A DNA stretch of 64,000 nucleotides from Streptomyces caatingaensis (GCF_001187435.1 NZ_LFXA01000010.1:1-64000); one strand, 5' to 3'; counted from the first letter of the stretch, positions 48,567 to 57,457 are shown. The notes: a model not told the origin generated them from the letters alone. Numbers and translations: made by a program.

Positions 48567-48714
48567 CGTGTGCTCCTAGAGAGTTCGGACATGAACGGAC
48601 CTCTAGAGGAAACCTCCCTTACCGACCGGTACAGCGTTCGTTGACGCCTCCCTTACGGCCATTAGCGCCCCCTTGACGAGATTCATACGGGGGCGGTCCG
48701 GACCTGCGAAAACG
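48567..48714 (-). promoter_or_regulatory. kdp promoter region with a direct repeat
   Basis: The kdp operon promoter must be here. CCTCCCTTAC occurs at 48613-48622 and again at 48647-48656, 34 bases apart (about three helical turns), a candidate KdpE site. No -10/-35 pair is definite. Confidence 0.4.
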
Positions 48715-48755
48715 CCGCCGGGCCGGAACCCCGGCAAGGGGTTCCGGCCCGGCGG
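48715..48755 (-). terminator. strong terminator after the DUF3710 gene
   Basis: A perfect 18-bp stem (CCGCCGGGCCGGAACCCC with its complement), a 5-base loop and TTTT on the minus-strand side. Confidence 0.93.
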
Positions 48756-48825
48756 AAGGATGCAATCCGGCCGTCTGCGACCGGTGTCGGTGCCGCTCGG
48801 AGCGGGTGTGACCGCTCCTGAGCGG

Positions 48826-49596
48826 TCAGCGGACCTCGGAGATCTCCGGTCCGCGCTGGAGGCGCTCCACGCCGCCCGCGAAGCGCGACTGGCCCTCCTC
48901 CTGGAGGCCCTCGGCGACCATCTGGGCGTCGTCGGGGAGCTTGAGGACGATCGGGTCGCGGGGCGCCATCGGGGACTCGCCGCGCACGACGACGGTGTCC
49001 CGGAAGACCTGCTCCAGCAGGCCCGCGGTCTGCGGCTGCACGGCGCCCTGGCCCGAGATCACCCCGCGCAGGAACCAACGCGGGCCGTCACAGCCCACGA
49101 AACGCACGAGCTGCACGCCGTTCGTCCCGTCGGGCAGGGCGACGGGCACCTGCGCCCGCAGCTCCCAGCCCAGCGGGCCCTGCACCTCGTCGACGACACC
49201 GCCCTGCTGGGTGATGCCGGCGGCGATCTCGTCACGCACCTCGTGCCAGATGCCCTCCCGCTTGGGGGCGGCGAAGGCCTGCAGCTGCACGGCGCTGTCG
49301 CGCAGCACCACGGTCGCGGCGACGATGGCGTCCCCCGCGACCTCGACGCGCAGCTCCATGCCGTCGACCCCGGGCACGTAGAGCCCGCCCAGGTCGACGC
49401 GGCCCTCGGCGGGTGCGTGCACCTCGGAGACGTCCCACGGCCCGTCCGGACGAGGCTCGGGCTCGAGGCGCACCCGGTGCTCCTCGGCGTCCTCCTCGCC
49501 CTCGTCGGCGAGGGAGTCCTCCGCGGTCTGCTCGGAGGTCACGTCGTCGATCCGTTCGACGGCGTCCTCGCTGCGCTTGCGGCGACGACCGAACAC
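48826..49596 (-). CDS. DUF3710 protein
   Basis: A 256-residue protein of the actinobacterial DUF3710 family. It starts VFGRRRKRSEDAVERIDDV, has an acidic N-terminal stretch, then GPWDVSEVHAPAEGRVDLGG and RWFLRGVISGQGAV. Function unknown. It is consistently next to dut in Streptomyces, and here begins one base after the dut stop. The GTG at 49596 with GGAAGGA upstream is chosen over a much longer open frame to 49812 that lies within dut. Confidence 0.88.
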   Translation of the reverse strand: MFGRRRKRSEDAVERIDDVTSEQTAEDSLADEGEEDAEEHRVRLEPEPRPDGPWDVSEVHAPAEGRVDLGGLYVPGVDGMELRVEVAGDAIVAATVVLRDSAVQLQAFAAPKREGIWHEVRDEIAAGITQQGGVVDEVQGPLGWELRAQVPVALPDGTNGVQLVRFVGCDGPRWFLRGVISGQGAVQPQTAGLLEQVFRDTVVVRGESPMAPRDPIVLKLPDDAQMVAEGLQEEGQSRFAGGVERLQRGPEISEVR

Positions 49597-49597
49597 G

Positions 49598-50095
49598 TCA
49601 CTGTCCTTCCCGGTCAGAGGCGACCGAAGCGAATCCATGCCCCACGGCGTCGTGGCCCCCGGTGGACCCGAAGCCCCCTTCGCCCCGCGCCGAGCCGGGA
49701 AGCTCCGCCACCTCGTGGAAGCGGACCTTCTCGACCTGCTGGACAACCAATTGGGCGACGCGGTCGAACCGCTCGAACCGCACGCTCTCGCGCGGGTCCA
49801 GATTGACCACAATCACCTTGATCTCTCCACGGTACCCGGCATCGATGGTCCCCGGGGCATTCACCATGGAGACCCCGCAGCGGGCGGCGAGACCGGAACG
49901 CGGGTGCACGAAGGCCGCATACCCATCGGGGAGCGCGATCGACACCCCGGTGGGCAGCACGGCCCGCTCCCCGGGGGCGAGGACGGCCGGCTCCGTGGTC
50001 ACCAGGTCGCAGCCGGCGTCGCCGGGGTGCGCGTAGGAGGGGAGCGGTACGCCGGGATCGATCCGGTGGATCAGGACGTCGACGGGCTGACGCAT
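49598..50095 (-). CDS. dut: dUTP diphosphatase
   Basis: A 165-residue trimeric dUTPase that hydrolyses dUTP to dUMP and pyrophosphate, preventing uracil incorporation in DNA. All five motifs are present: DAGCDL, HPRSGLAARCG, APGTIDAGYRGEI, ERFDRVAQLVV and ARGEGGFGSTG. The ATG overlaps the preceding thioesterase stop by one base (TGATG). Confidence 0.96.
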   Translation of the reverse strand: MRQPVDVLIHRIDPGVPLPSYAHPGDAGCDLVTTEPAVLAPGERAVLPTGVSIALPDGYAAFVHPRSGLAARCGVSMVNAPGTIDAGYRGEIKVIVVNLDPRESVRFERFDRVAQLVVQQVEKVRFHEVAELPGSARGEGGFGSTGGHDAVGHGFASVASDREGQ

Positions 50096-50679
50096 CAGGG
50101 GTTCACCTCGAAGGCTCGCACGACCTTCAGCTGGTCGGGGTCGGAAAGCGCCGCGCTGATCTCGGCGGGACGGCCGTTCTTGACGAAGTGCTCCATCTTG
50201 ACCTCGATGAACACCGCGTCGGCGCGGACCGCGACCGGCCCCTCGGGGCCGCCGATCCGGCCGGTGGCCGTGCAGTAGATCTTGCGGCCGTGCACGGCGG
50301 TGATCTCGGCGTCCAGGTGCAGCACGGTGTCCACGGGGACGGGCAGCACGAAGTCCGTCTCCAGCCGGCCGGTCACCGCGATGACGCGGGTCAGCCAGTT
50401 CAGCGACCCCAGCGTCTCGTCCAGCGCCGTCGCCAGCACCCCGCCGTGCGCCAGGCCGGGGGCTCCCTGGTGGGCCTCCCTGACCCGGAACTCGGCCGTC
50501 ACGCGCACGCCCTCGCCGGCCCGCACCTCCAGGTGCAGACCGTGCGGGACACCGCCGCCGCAGCCGAAGCAGTTGTCGTAGTGCGCCCCGATGACCTCGC
50601 CCGGCGCGGGGGCCTCGGGGTGCCGCACCGGCGGCCGGGCGTCGGCCGGCGGTGTCAGCGCTGTCGTTCGTCCACTCAC
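50095..50679 (-). CDS. PaaI-type hotdog-fold thioesterase
   Basis: About 194 residues with the hotdog thioesterase pattern: DNCFGCGGGVPHGLHL, GLAHGGVLATALDETLGS and GRIGGPEGPVAVRADAVF. Likely an acyl-CoA thioesterase of unknown substrate. The GTG at 50679 (VSGRTTAL) is preferred, but an ATG at 50709 is in frame and neither has a strong ribosome binding site; transcripts may be leaderless. Confidence 0.82.
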   Translation of the reverse strand: MSGRTTALTPPADARPPVRHPEAPAPGEVIGAHYDNCFGCGGGVPHGLHLEVRAGEGVRVTAEFRVREAHQGAPGLAHGGVLATALDETLGSLNWLTRVIAVTGRLETDFVLPVPVDTVLHLDAEITAVHGRKIYCTATGRIGGPEGPVAVRADAVFIEVKMEHFVKNGRPAEISAALSDPDQLKVVRAFEVNP

Positions 50680-50738
50680 AGGGGCTGACCTTACCCGCGC
50701 GAGCGGCACCCGGTCCCGTCCGTGCCAAGCTTGGGCTC

Positions 50739-51191
50739 ATGCAGCCTTACGAAGAACGCCTGACCGCACCCCGATCCTGGTGGGTCGTCGCGGTGCTCGC
50801 GGGGATCGCGATGGCCCTGATCCTGCTGCCGCTGGGCCCGGTGCCGACGCTCGTCGGGTTCGCCGGCGCGACGGCCCTGGCCGCGATCGCCGTGAGCTCC
50901 TACGGCTCCGCGCGGATCCGGGTGGTGGGCGGCGCCCTGGTCGCGGGGGACGCCCGGATCCCGGTCGAGGCGCTGGGCGAGGCCGAGGTGCTGGACGCCG
51001 AGGAGGCGCGTGCCTGGCGCACGCACAAGGCCGACACCCGGGCGTTCATGCTGCTGCGCGGCTACGTGCCCACGGCCGTGCGCGTCGAGGTCACCGACCC
51101 GGACGACCCGACGCCGTACGTCTACCTCTCCACCCGCTCCCCCGAGCGGCTGGCGGCGGCCCTGGCCGCGGCCCGGGGCGTCAGGAGCTGA
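50739..51191 (+). CDS. DUF3093 membrane protein
   Basis: A 150-residue protein starting MQPYEERLTAPRSWWVVAVL, with two close transmembrane helices followed by a soluble beta-rich domain (IRVVGGALVAGDARIPVEAL, VYLSTRSPERLAAAL). Matches the actinobacterial DUF3093 family. It is divergent from the thioesterase and overlaps the end of the convergent neighbour by 11 bases. Function unknown. Confidence 0.85.
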   Translation: MQPYEERLTAPRSWWVVAVLAGIAMALILLPLGPVPTLVGFAGATALAAIAVSSYGSARIRVVGGALVAGDARIPVEALGEAEVLDAEEARAWRTHKADTRAFMLLRGYVPTAVRVEVTDPDDPTPYVYLSTRSPERLAAALAAARGVRS

Positions 51192-52074
51192 GGCCCCGGG
51201 GGCCGGGGCCGTCCTCGGGGAGCTGCTCCCAGGGCACCTGGCGGCGGCGCAGGTCGGCGCGGACCTTGGCGGCCAGCTTGCGGGTGTCCCTGCGGTTCAT
51301 CACCGCGCCCACGGTGGCGCCGATCATGAACGGGGTCAGGTTGGGGAGGTTGCGGAAGGTGCGCTTGAGGACCTGCTGGCGCAGCTCGCGCCGCAGCTGT
51401 CCGCCCAGCGCCATGTTGACGGTCTTGGGCGAGGTGACGTCGACCCCGCGCTCGTCGGCCCAGGCGGCGAGGTAGGCCATCGCCCGCTGGCGCCGGGTGC
51501 CGGGCGCCCGGAGGCCGTAGACCTCGTGCAGCTCGGCGATCAGTTTGAACTCGACGGCGGCGACGCCGACGATCTCGGCGGCGAGCTCCGCCGGCATGGC
51601 CGGGGGCACCGGCAGCATCGCCGCGGCCCCGATGCCGGCCCCCACGGTGGACGTGCCGTTCGCGGCACCGGCCACCAGCTTGTCGGCGATCTCCTCCGGG
51701 CCGAGGCCCGGGAACTGGGCCCGCAGGGTCGCGAGGTCCCGCACCGGGATCCGCGGCGCGTTGGCGACGATCCGGTCCGTGACGGCGCTCAGCCCCGCAC
51801 GCGCGCTGCGGCCCCACCGCCGGGCCCTGCCGTGCGTCTCCGCCCCGGGCGGACCCTCCGCGGACGGCCCCTCTCCGGACGGATCCTCGACGCCGCGGCC
51901 GACCCCAGCGGCGAGCGAGGCCGCGGGGCCCCGCTCGGCGGTCGTGCCGGCCGCGCCGTCCAGTACACCCTCCCCCGGCCCCGTGCCGTCCCCCGCCGGC
52001 CCCAGGGCCCGGATGCGTCGTGCGCGCCGCTTCCGGAACGGTTCCGAGCCTGCCATCGCAGACCCGCGCCTCAC
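51181..52074 (-). CDS. conserved hypothetical protein with glycine-zipper-like tail
   Basis: A 297-residue protein. A basic and disordered N-terminal 95 residues precede a helical domain with GAANGTSTVGAGIGAAAMLPV, AELAAEIVGVAAVEFKLIAE and PFMIGATVGAVMNRRDTRKL, which suggest membrane association and resemble EcsC-type proteins weakly. Function unknown. The GTG at 52074 overlaps the DUF4193 stop (GTGA); an ATG at 52056 is an alternative start. Its 3' end overlaps the DUF3093 gene tail to tail. Confidence 0.75.
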   Translation of the reverse strand: MRRGSAMAGSEPFRKRRARRIRALGPAGDGTGPGEGVLDGAAGTTAERGPAASLAAGVGRGVEDPSGEGPSAEGPPGAETHGRARRWGRSARAGLSAVTDRIVANAPRIPVRDLATLRAQFPGLGPEEIADKLVAGAANGTSTVGAGIGAAAMLPVPPAMPAELAAEIVGVAAVEFKLIAELHEVYGLRAPGTRRQRAMAYLAAWADERGVDVTSPKTVNMALGGQLRRELRQQVLKRTFRNLPNLTPFMIGATVGAVMNRRDTRKLAAKVRADLRRRQVPWEQLPEDGPGPRGLSS

Positions 52075-52367
52075 TCGCAGTCGCGGCAGATCGGCTGGCC
52101 GTTCTTCTCACCGGCCAGCTGGCTGCGGTGGTGCACGAGGAAGCAGCTCATGCACGTGAACTCGTCCGCCTGCCGGGGCAGGACGCGCACGGACAGCTCC
52201 TCGTTGGAGAGGTCCGCGCCGGGGAGCTCCAGGCCCTCGACGGCCTCGAACTCGTCGACGTCGACGGCCGACGCCGACTTGTCGTTCCGCCGGGACTTCA
52301 GTTCCTCGATGCTGTCCTCGTTGACGTCATCGTCGGTCTTGCGTGGGGTGTCGTAATCCGTTGCCAT
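52071..52367 (-). CDS. DUF4193 zinc-ribbon-like protein
   Basis: A 98-residue acidic protein (MATDYDTPRKTDDDVNEDSI at the N-terminus) ending in a probable zinc site CMSCF...CRDCE. DUF4193 is a small conserved actinobacterial family of unknown function, usually strongly expressed. The ATG at 52367 has GGGGGAGAGCGAC upstream; a longer reading to 52409 is unlikely. Confidence 0.88.
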   Translation of the reverse strand: MATDYDTPRKTDDDVNEDSIEELKSRRNDKSASAVDVDEFEAVEGLELPGADLSNEELSVRVLPRQADEFTCMSCFLVHHRSQLAGEKNGQPICRDCE

Positions 52368-52593
52368 GTCGCTCTCCCCCTCTGGGTGTCTGCGGTGTCT
52401 CCAGCGCACGTAACGCGTGAGGAGCCGGACTTGTGCCCGACCCGAGGCGGAGATTTTGCCTCACATCAAGGTCTGTTACTCAATCGACACCCAACCGCAC
52501 ACCTGAAGAGGTGATCGGATCGGGTGGCGAACGGGACCGTACACGGTCCGCAGGCCGCTCGTGGCGGCGCCATCTCCTGTACTTCCCGTGATC

Positions 52594-52639
52594 AAGACCC
52601 CCGGAAACCCTCATTTTCCGGGCATTCGGCGGGGGTCTT
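52594..52639 (-). terminator. hairpin terminator downstream of cutS
   Basis: AAGACCCCCG pairs with CGGGGGTCTT, with an inner CGGAAA/TTTCCG stem. It probably ends the cutRS transcript. Confidence 0.75.
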
Positions 52640-52673
52640 CGGTCACGGAGCGTGGGTGGCCGGATGCCGCCGC

Positions 52674-52689
52674 GTGTGATCGATCACAC
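52674..52689. promoter_or_regulatory. perfect 16-bp palindrome
   Basis: GTGTGATCGATCACAC is completely symmetric, 107 bases beyond the cutS stop. It looks like a site for a dimeric regulator; CRP-type sites have the same arms but a 6-base rather than 4-base spacer. Confidence 0.5.
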
Positions 52690-52795
52690 ACGACGACAGC
52701 GTCCACCAGACCGGGAAAATTCCGCGCAAAGCGAACCCGGGTCCGCCGTATTGTCGCAGATTTCCCGGCCCTGTGACGGGGCCCGGGGGAGTCTG

Positions 52796-54067
52796 TCAGG
52801 TCGGCAGGACGACCCTCATGACCAGCCCGCCGCCCTCCCGGGGCACCGCCGTGATCCGGCCGCCGTGCGCCCGGGCCACCGAGCGGACGATGGACAGGCC
52901 GAGGCCCACGCCCTTGTCGCTGCCGGTGCGCTCGGTGCGCAGCCGGCGGAACGGCTCGAAGATGTTGTCCAGCTCGTAGGCGGGCACGACGGGGCCGGTG
53001 TTCTCCACGACCAGCACCGCCTCGCCCTGCCGGGTCTCGGTGGTGACCTCGACCCAGCCGTCCGGGACGTTGTAGCGGACAGCGTTCTGCACCAGGTTGA
53101 GGGCGATCCGCTCCAGCAGGACGCCGTTGCCCTGCACCACGGCGGGCTGCCGGGTGCCGCGCAGCTCCACGCCCTTGGTCTGGGCCTCGGCACGGGCCTG
53201 GTCGAGGGCCCGGGTGGCGACCTCCGCGAGGTCGACGGGCTTGCGGTCCACGATCTCGTTGTCGCTGCGGGCCAGCAGGAGCAGGCCCTCCACGAGCTGC
53301 TCGCTGCGCTCGTTGGTGGCCAGCAGCGTCTTGCCCAGCTGCTGGAGCTCCGGCGACGCCCCCGGGTCCGAGAGGTGCACCTCCAGCAGGGTGCGGTTGA
53401 TCGCCAGCGGGGTGCGCAGCTCGTGCGAGGCGTTGGCCACGAAGCGCTGCTGGGCCGTGAAGGCCCGCTCCAGCCGGTCGAGCATCTCGTCGAAGGTGTC
53501 CGAGAGCTCCTTGAGCTCGTCGTCCGGACCGCCGAGCTCGATGCGCCGGGTCAGGTCGGTCGCGGCCACCCGGCGGGCGGTGCGCGTGATCTTGCCCAGC
53601 GGCGAGAGGACGCGGCCGGCCATGGCGTAGCCGAAGGCGAAGGCGATCACGGCAAGCCCGAGCAGGGCCAGCAGGGAGCGACGGAGCAGGCCGTCGAGGG
53701 CCAGGGCGCGCTGGTGCTGGGTGCAGGTCTTGACGCCCTGCATGAACTGGTTGTTGTCGCTGATGTTGGCGAGGTCGGGGCAGTTGGTGGCCACCCGGAC
53801 CTTGCCCTCGACCAGGCTGAACGGCAGCTCGCTGCCCTGCCGCATCGCGTCCGCCGCCAGCAGGTAGATGATCGTCAGCAGCAGGACGCCGGCCATCAGG
53901 AACATTCCGCCGTACAGCAGGGTGAGCCGTATCCGGATGGTGGGCCGCAGCCAGGGGAAGGGGCGGACCACCGGCTGGCGGGGATCCCAGGCGGGTCTGG
54001 GCGGGGAGCCCGGCGGGGGCGGGGCCGAGGGGGGCGTGGGCGGGGAGGCGGGGGACGAGGCGGCCAT
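52796..54067 (-). CDS. cutS: CutS sensor histidine kinase
   Basis: A 423-residue membrane kinase. Two transmembrane helices (LTLLYGGMFLMAGVLLLTII and LLALLGLAVIAFAFGYAMAG) enclose an extracytoplasmic sensor region with two cysteines (NCPDLANISD, VKTCTQHQ). A HAMP domain, phosphoacceptor His in NASHELRTPLA, NLVQNAVRYNVP and GVGLGLSIVRSVA follow. CutRS is a conserved Streptomyces system linked in the literature to redox/secretion stress and antibiotic control. It begins one base after the cutR stop. Confidence 0.9.
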   Translation of the reverse strand: MAASSPASPPTPPSAPPPPGSPPRPAWDPRQPVVRPFPWLRPTIRIRLTLLYGGMFLMAGVLLLTIIYLLAADAMRQGSELPFSLVEGKVRVATNCPDLANISDNNQFMQGVKTCTQHQRALALDGLLRRSLLALLGLAVIAFAFGYAMAGRVLSPLGKITRTARRVAATDLTRRIELGGPDDELKELSDTFDEMLDRLERAFTAQQRFVANASHELRTPLAINRTLLEVHLSDPGASPELQQLGKTLLATNERSEQLVEGLLLLARSDNEIVDRKPVDLAEVATRALDQARAEAQTKGVELRGTRQPAVVQGNGVLLERIALNLVQNAVRYNVPDGWVEVTTETRQGEAVLVVENTGPVVPAYELDNIFEPFRRLRTERTGSDKGVGLGLSIVRSVARAHGGRITAVPREGGGLVMRVVLPT

Positions 54068-54068
54068 C

Positions 54069-54722
54069 TCAGATCCGGTATCCCGAGCCGGGGACCGTGA
54101 TGATCACGGCGGGCTCGCCCAGCTTGCGGCGCAGCGTCATGACGGTGACACGGACGACGTTGGTGAAGGGGTCGGTGTTCTCGTCCCAGGCCTTCTCCAG
54201 CAGCTGCTCCGCGGAGACCACGGCGCCCTCGCTGCGCATGAGCACCTCCAGGACCGCGAACTCCTTGGGGGCGAGCTGCACCTCGCGGCCGTCGCGGAAG
54301 ACCTCCCGGCGGTTGGGGTCCAGCCGGATGCCGGCCCGCTCAAGGACGGGCGGCAGGGCGACCGTGGTGCGCCGGCCCAGGGCCCGTACGCGGGCGATGA
54401 GCTCGCTGAAGGCGAAGGGCTTGGGGAGGTAGTCGTCGGCGCCGATCTCCAGGCCCTCGACGCGGTCGCTGACGTCGCCGGAGGCGGTGAGCATCAGGAT
54501 GCGGGTCGGCAGCTGGAGCTCCACGACCTTGCGGCAGACGTCGTCGCCGTGGACGACGGGCAGGTCGCGGTCGAGGACGACCACGTCGTAGTCGTTGACG
54601 GCGATGCGCTCCAGGGCGGCGGCTCCGTCGTACACGACGTCGACGGCCATGGCCTCCCGGCGCAGTCCGGTGGCGACGGCGTCTGCGAGCAGCTGCTCGT
54701 CCTCGACGACGAGTACGCGCAC
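54069..54722 (-). CDS. cutR: CutR response regulator
   Basis: A 217-residue OmpR-family regulator. Receiver domain: VRVLVVEDEQLLADAVA, phosphoacceptor Asp in VVVLDRDLPVV, Lys in YLPKPF. The winged helix has VQLAPKEFAVLEVLMRSEG and VTVMTLRRKLGEP. A longer frame to 54818 exists, but the GTG at 54722 with GGAAGGA upstream gives the family's N-terminus. Confidence 0.92.
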   Translation of the reverse strand: MRVLVVEDEQLLADAVATGLRREAMAVDVVYDGAAALERIAVNDYDVVVLDRDLPVVHGDDVCRKVVELQLPTRILMLTASGDVSDRVEGLEIGADDYLPKPFAFSELIARVRALGRRTTVALPPVLERAGIRLDPNRREVFRDGREVQLAPKEFAVLEVLMRSEGAVVSAEQLLEKAWDENTDPFTNVVRVTVMTLRRKLGEPAVIITVPGSGYRI

Positions 54723-55082
54723 GGCGCTGGTTCCTTCCGTAGGGGCCCGGCGGGCCTGGTGGGGACGGTCCGCGCGGGCGTCGGGGCAGGCGCGACGGAC
54801 CATGGTGAGTCCCTCCATCGTGCCTCCTCACCCGGTAAACCGGCTGTAAGGGGTGCCGGGCGGCGAGCGGGGGGAGATTCGGGCCTGTTTGCGGACGGCA
54901 TGTTTCCGTCCGGACGGGGGTGGGGAAGACGTACGCACACCCGCGATCACGACCCTCTGTCGCGGTACGCCCCGATCCGCCGTACCGCACGGGTACCACC
55001 ACGCACGTGATCGTCCCGGCTCCGGCCGGGATCCCCCGGCACACCCCCGTGCCAACCGAGCCGACCCAGGAGGGGGCGCAGC
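54723..55082. promoter_or_regulatory. divergent region cutRS / small protein
   Basis: About 360 bases. An inverted repeat CCGGTAAACCGG lies at 54832-54843, upstream of cutR. No other gene is supported. Confidence 0.4.
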
Positions 55083-55250
55083 ATGGACGCGTTCACCGCC
55101 GGCATTCTGCAGCGCATAGAGAGCACGCGGCAATCTCTCGACCGGGCCCGCCGCAGCGGCGACGACTTTCTCATCGACATGGAGCAGTCGCAGCTGGACG
55201 ACCTGCACCGCCTCGCGGCGGAGCACGGCGTCGAGGTCAGCGCCGCCTGA
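55083..55250 (+). CDS. 55-residue conserved helical protein
   Basis: A small acidic protein, MDAFTAGILQRIESTRQSLD at the N-terminus, entirely helical by pattern, with a second helix SQLDDLHRLAAEHGVEV. AGGAGGGGG precedes the ATG and a strong terminator follows the stop, so it is a real monocistronic gene. I know of no assigned function. Position between cutR and the inositol monophosphatase gene looks conserved in Streptomyces. Confidence 0.85.
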   Translation: MDAFTAGILQRIESTRQSLDRARRSGDDFLIDMEQSQLDDLHRLAAEHGVEVSAA

Positions 55251-55275
55251 CCCCTGAGCCGGTCCCGTGATGACC

Positions 55276-55316
55276 GGGAAGCGCCCCGGTGCGTACGTCG
55301 CACCGGGGCGCTTCCC
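55276..55316. terminator. bidirectional terminator
   Basis: A perfect 18-bp stem (GGGAAGCGCCCCGGTGCG with its complement) and a TACGT loop between convergent genes. Confidence 0.93.
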
Positions 55317-55331
55317 TGTGACCGGCCGGGT

Positions 55332-56123
55332 TCAGTCGTGCCAGGCGCCCAGCTCCTCCAGGCGGGCCTGGAGCGGCTCGAAGAGGCCGGGCGCGGCGGC
55401 GACGGTCAGCTCGCCGGAGGCCGGCCGGCCGGGGCGGCCGCCGGTGAGGGCGCCCGCCTCGCGGGCGATCAGGGCGCCGGCCGCGAAGTCCCAGGGGTTG
55501 AGGCCGCGCTCGTAGTAGCCGTCGAGCCGGCCGCAGGCCACGTCGCACAGGTCGATGGCGGCCGCGCCGGCCCGGCGGATGTCGCGCACCTCGGGCAGCA
55601 GGGCGCGCACCACCTCGGCCTGGGCGGCGCGGCGCTCGGTGAGGTAGCCGAAACCGGTGCCGACGAGCGCCTGCGCGAGCGGGGCCGCGGGGCGCGCCCG
55701 CAGCCGCCGCCCGCCGCAGTACGCGCCCTCGCCGAGCACCGCGTGGTAGGTCTCGCCGCGCATCGGCGCGGCGACCACTCCGACCACCGCCTCCCCGTCC
55801 AGCTCGGCGGCGATGGAGACGGCCCAGGAGGGCAGGCCGTAGAGGTAGTTGACGGTGCCGTCGAGCGGGTCGACGACCCAGCGGACCCCGCTGGTGCCCT
55901 CGCTGCTGGCGCCCTCCTCGCCGAGGAGCCCGTCGTGCGGGCGCCGCTCGGCGAGGAAGCCGGTGATCAGCTTCTCGGCGGCGAGGTCCATCTCGGTGAC
56001 CACGTCGACGGAGCTGGACTTGGTCGCCGCCACGCCCAGGTCGGCCGGGCGGCCGTCCTTGAGGAGGGCGCCGGCCCGGGCGGCGGCCTCCAGGGCCACC
56101 GCCAGGAGCTCGGAGTTGCTCAT
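55332..56123 (-). CDS. inositol monophosphatase family protein
   Basis: A 263-residue Mg-dependent phosphatase. Metal sites: LLGEEG, WVVDPLDGTVNYLYGLP and GLNPWDFAAGALI. Likely dephosphorylates inositol-1-phosphate or a related sugar phosphate (SuhB-like). It begins 9 bases after the ferrochelatase stop, so both are likely one transcript. Confidence 0.92.
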   Translation of the reverse strand: MSNSELLAVALEAAARAGALLKDGRPADLGVAATKSSSVDVVTEMDLAAEKLITGFLAERRPHDGLLGEEGASSEGTSGVRWVVDPLDGTVNYLYGLPSWAVSIAAELDGEAVVGVVAAPMRGETYHAVLGEGAYCGGRRLRARPAAPLAQALVGTGFGYLTERRAAQAEVVRALLPEVRDIRRAGAAAIDLCDVACGRLDGYYERGLNPWDFAAGALIAREAGALTGGRPGRPASGELTVAAAPGLFEPLQARLEELGAWHD

Positions 56124-56132
56124 GGTGCTTCC

Positions 56133-57260
56133 TTACGCGTACGGGCTGTCGGCGCCCGCGGCGGCGGGGCGGGGGGAACGGGCCGGGCAGCAGCCGACCG
56201 GGCACAGGTCGTGGGAGGGGCCGAGGGCGCCCAGGGCGCAGCGCTCGGGCCGCTCGCCGCGCTCGGCGGCGGCGCGCTCCAGGACCAGCTCGCGGACGGC
56301 GGCGGCGAAGCGCGGGTCGGCGCCCACGGTCGCGGCGCGGGCGACGGGCAGGCCCAGCTCGGCGGCCTTGGCGGTGGCCTCCGTGTCGAGGTCGTACTTG
56401 ACCTCCATGTGGTCGGAGACGAAGCCGATGGGGACCATGACGACGGCCGGGACGCCCTCGCCGTGCAGCGTCTCCAGGTGGTCGCAGATGTCGGGTTCGA
56501 GCCAGGGGATGTGCGGGGCGCCGCTGCGGGACTGGTAGACGAGCCGCCACGGGCGGTCGGTGCCGGTCTCGGCGCGCACGGCCTCGGCGATCGTCCGGGC
56601 GACGTCCAGGTGCTGCGCGACGTAGGCGCCGCCGTCGCCGTGGTCCTCGACGGGGCCCGAGGTGTCGGCGGCGGCGGTGGGGATGGAGTGGGTGGTGAAG
56701 GCGAGGTGGGCCCCGGCGCGGACCTCCTCGGGCAGCTCGGCCAGGGCGGCGAGCGTGGCGTCGGCCATGGGGCGGACGAAGCCGGGGTGGTTGAAGTAGT
56801 GGCGCAGCTTGTCGATCCGCGGCACGGGCAGGCCCTCGGCCTCCAGGGTGGCCAGGGCGTCGGCGAGGTTCTCGCGGTACTGGCGGCAGCCGGAGTAGGA
56901 GGCGTAGGCGCTGGTGGCCAGGGTGATGACGCGGCGGTGGCCGTCGGCGACGAGCTGCCGGAGGGTGTCGGTCAGATACGGCGTCCAGTTGCGGTTGCCC
57001 CAGTAGACCGGCAGGTCGAGGCCGGCGGCGGCGAACTCCTCGCGCAGGACGCGGAGCAGCTCGCGGTTCTGGTCGTTGATGGGGCTGACGCCCCCGAAGA
57101 GGAAGTAGTGCAGGCCGACCTCCTTGAGCCGCTCGCGGGGGATGCCGCGGCCGCGCGTCACGTTCTCCAGGAAGGGGACGACGTCGTCCGGGCCCTCGGG
57201 GCCGCCGAAGGAGAGCAACAGCAGGGCGTCGTACGGGGCGTGGGCTGGCTGATCCGACAT
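56133..57260 (-). CDS. hemH: ferrochelatase (coproporphyrin ferrochelatase in actinobacteria)
   Basis: A 375-residue ferrochelatase that inserts iron into coproporphyrin III in the actinobacterial heme route. Motifs: LLLSFGGPEGPDDVVPFLEN, VYWGNRNWTPYLTDTL, and the metal-site region AFTTHSIPTAAADTSGP. The C-terminal CALGALGPSHDLCPVGCCP contains four cysteines that could bind a [2Fe-2S] cluster as in related enzymes. The ATG at 57260 (MSDQPAHAPYDA) is chosen over the frame reaching 57386. Confidence 0.93.
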   Translation of the reverse strand: MSDQPAHAPYDALLLLSFGGPEGPDDVVPFLENVTRGRGIPRERLKEVGLHYFLFGGVSPINDQNRELLRVLREEFAAAGLDLPVYWGNRNWTPYLTDTLRQLVADGHRRVITLATSAYASYSGCRQYRENLADALATLEAEGLPVPRIDKLRHYFNHPGFVRPMADATLAALAELPEEVRAGAHLAFTTHSIPTAAADTSGPVEDHGDGGAYVAQHLDVARTIAEAVRAETGTDRPWRLVYQSRSGAPHIPWLEPDICDHLETLHGEGVPAVVMVPIGFVSDHMEVKYDLDTEATAKAAELGLPVARAATVGADPRFAAAVRELVLERAAAERGERPERCALGALGPSHDLCPVGCCPARSPRPAAAGADSPYA

Positions 57261-57457
57261 GGCTCCGATCCTGCCACCCGCCACTGACAGCCGCCGCACC
57301 CGGCTCGGGTTACCGACGGTGCCCCAGGGCTTGAAATTGCCGTGCGACGAACAGACGTTCACTCGTAAGCTGTATGGGCCACCCAAGGCCCTTACGGCAC
57401 CCTCGTGTCGAACCTCTCGTTCCCGGAACCTCGCGTTCCCCTGAGTGCGGAGTCGGC

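Larger units (their letters stand above)
52368..52795. other. intergenic region between cutS and DUF4193
   Basis: About 430 bases without a supported gene. It holds the terminator-like hairpin at 52594-52639 and the perfect palindrome at 52674-52689, and presumably the promoter for the DUF4193 operon. Confidence 0.6.

Noticed and set aside
52674..52689. Canonical CRP binding site
   Set aside because: Arms match TGTGA/TCACA but the spacer is 4 rather than 6 bases.
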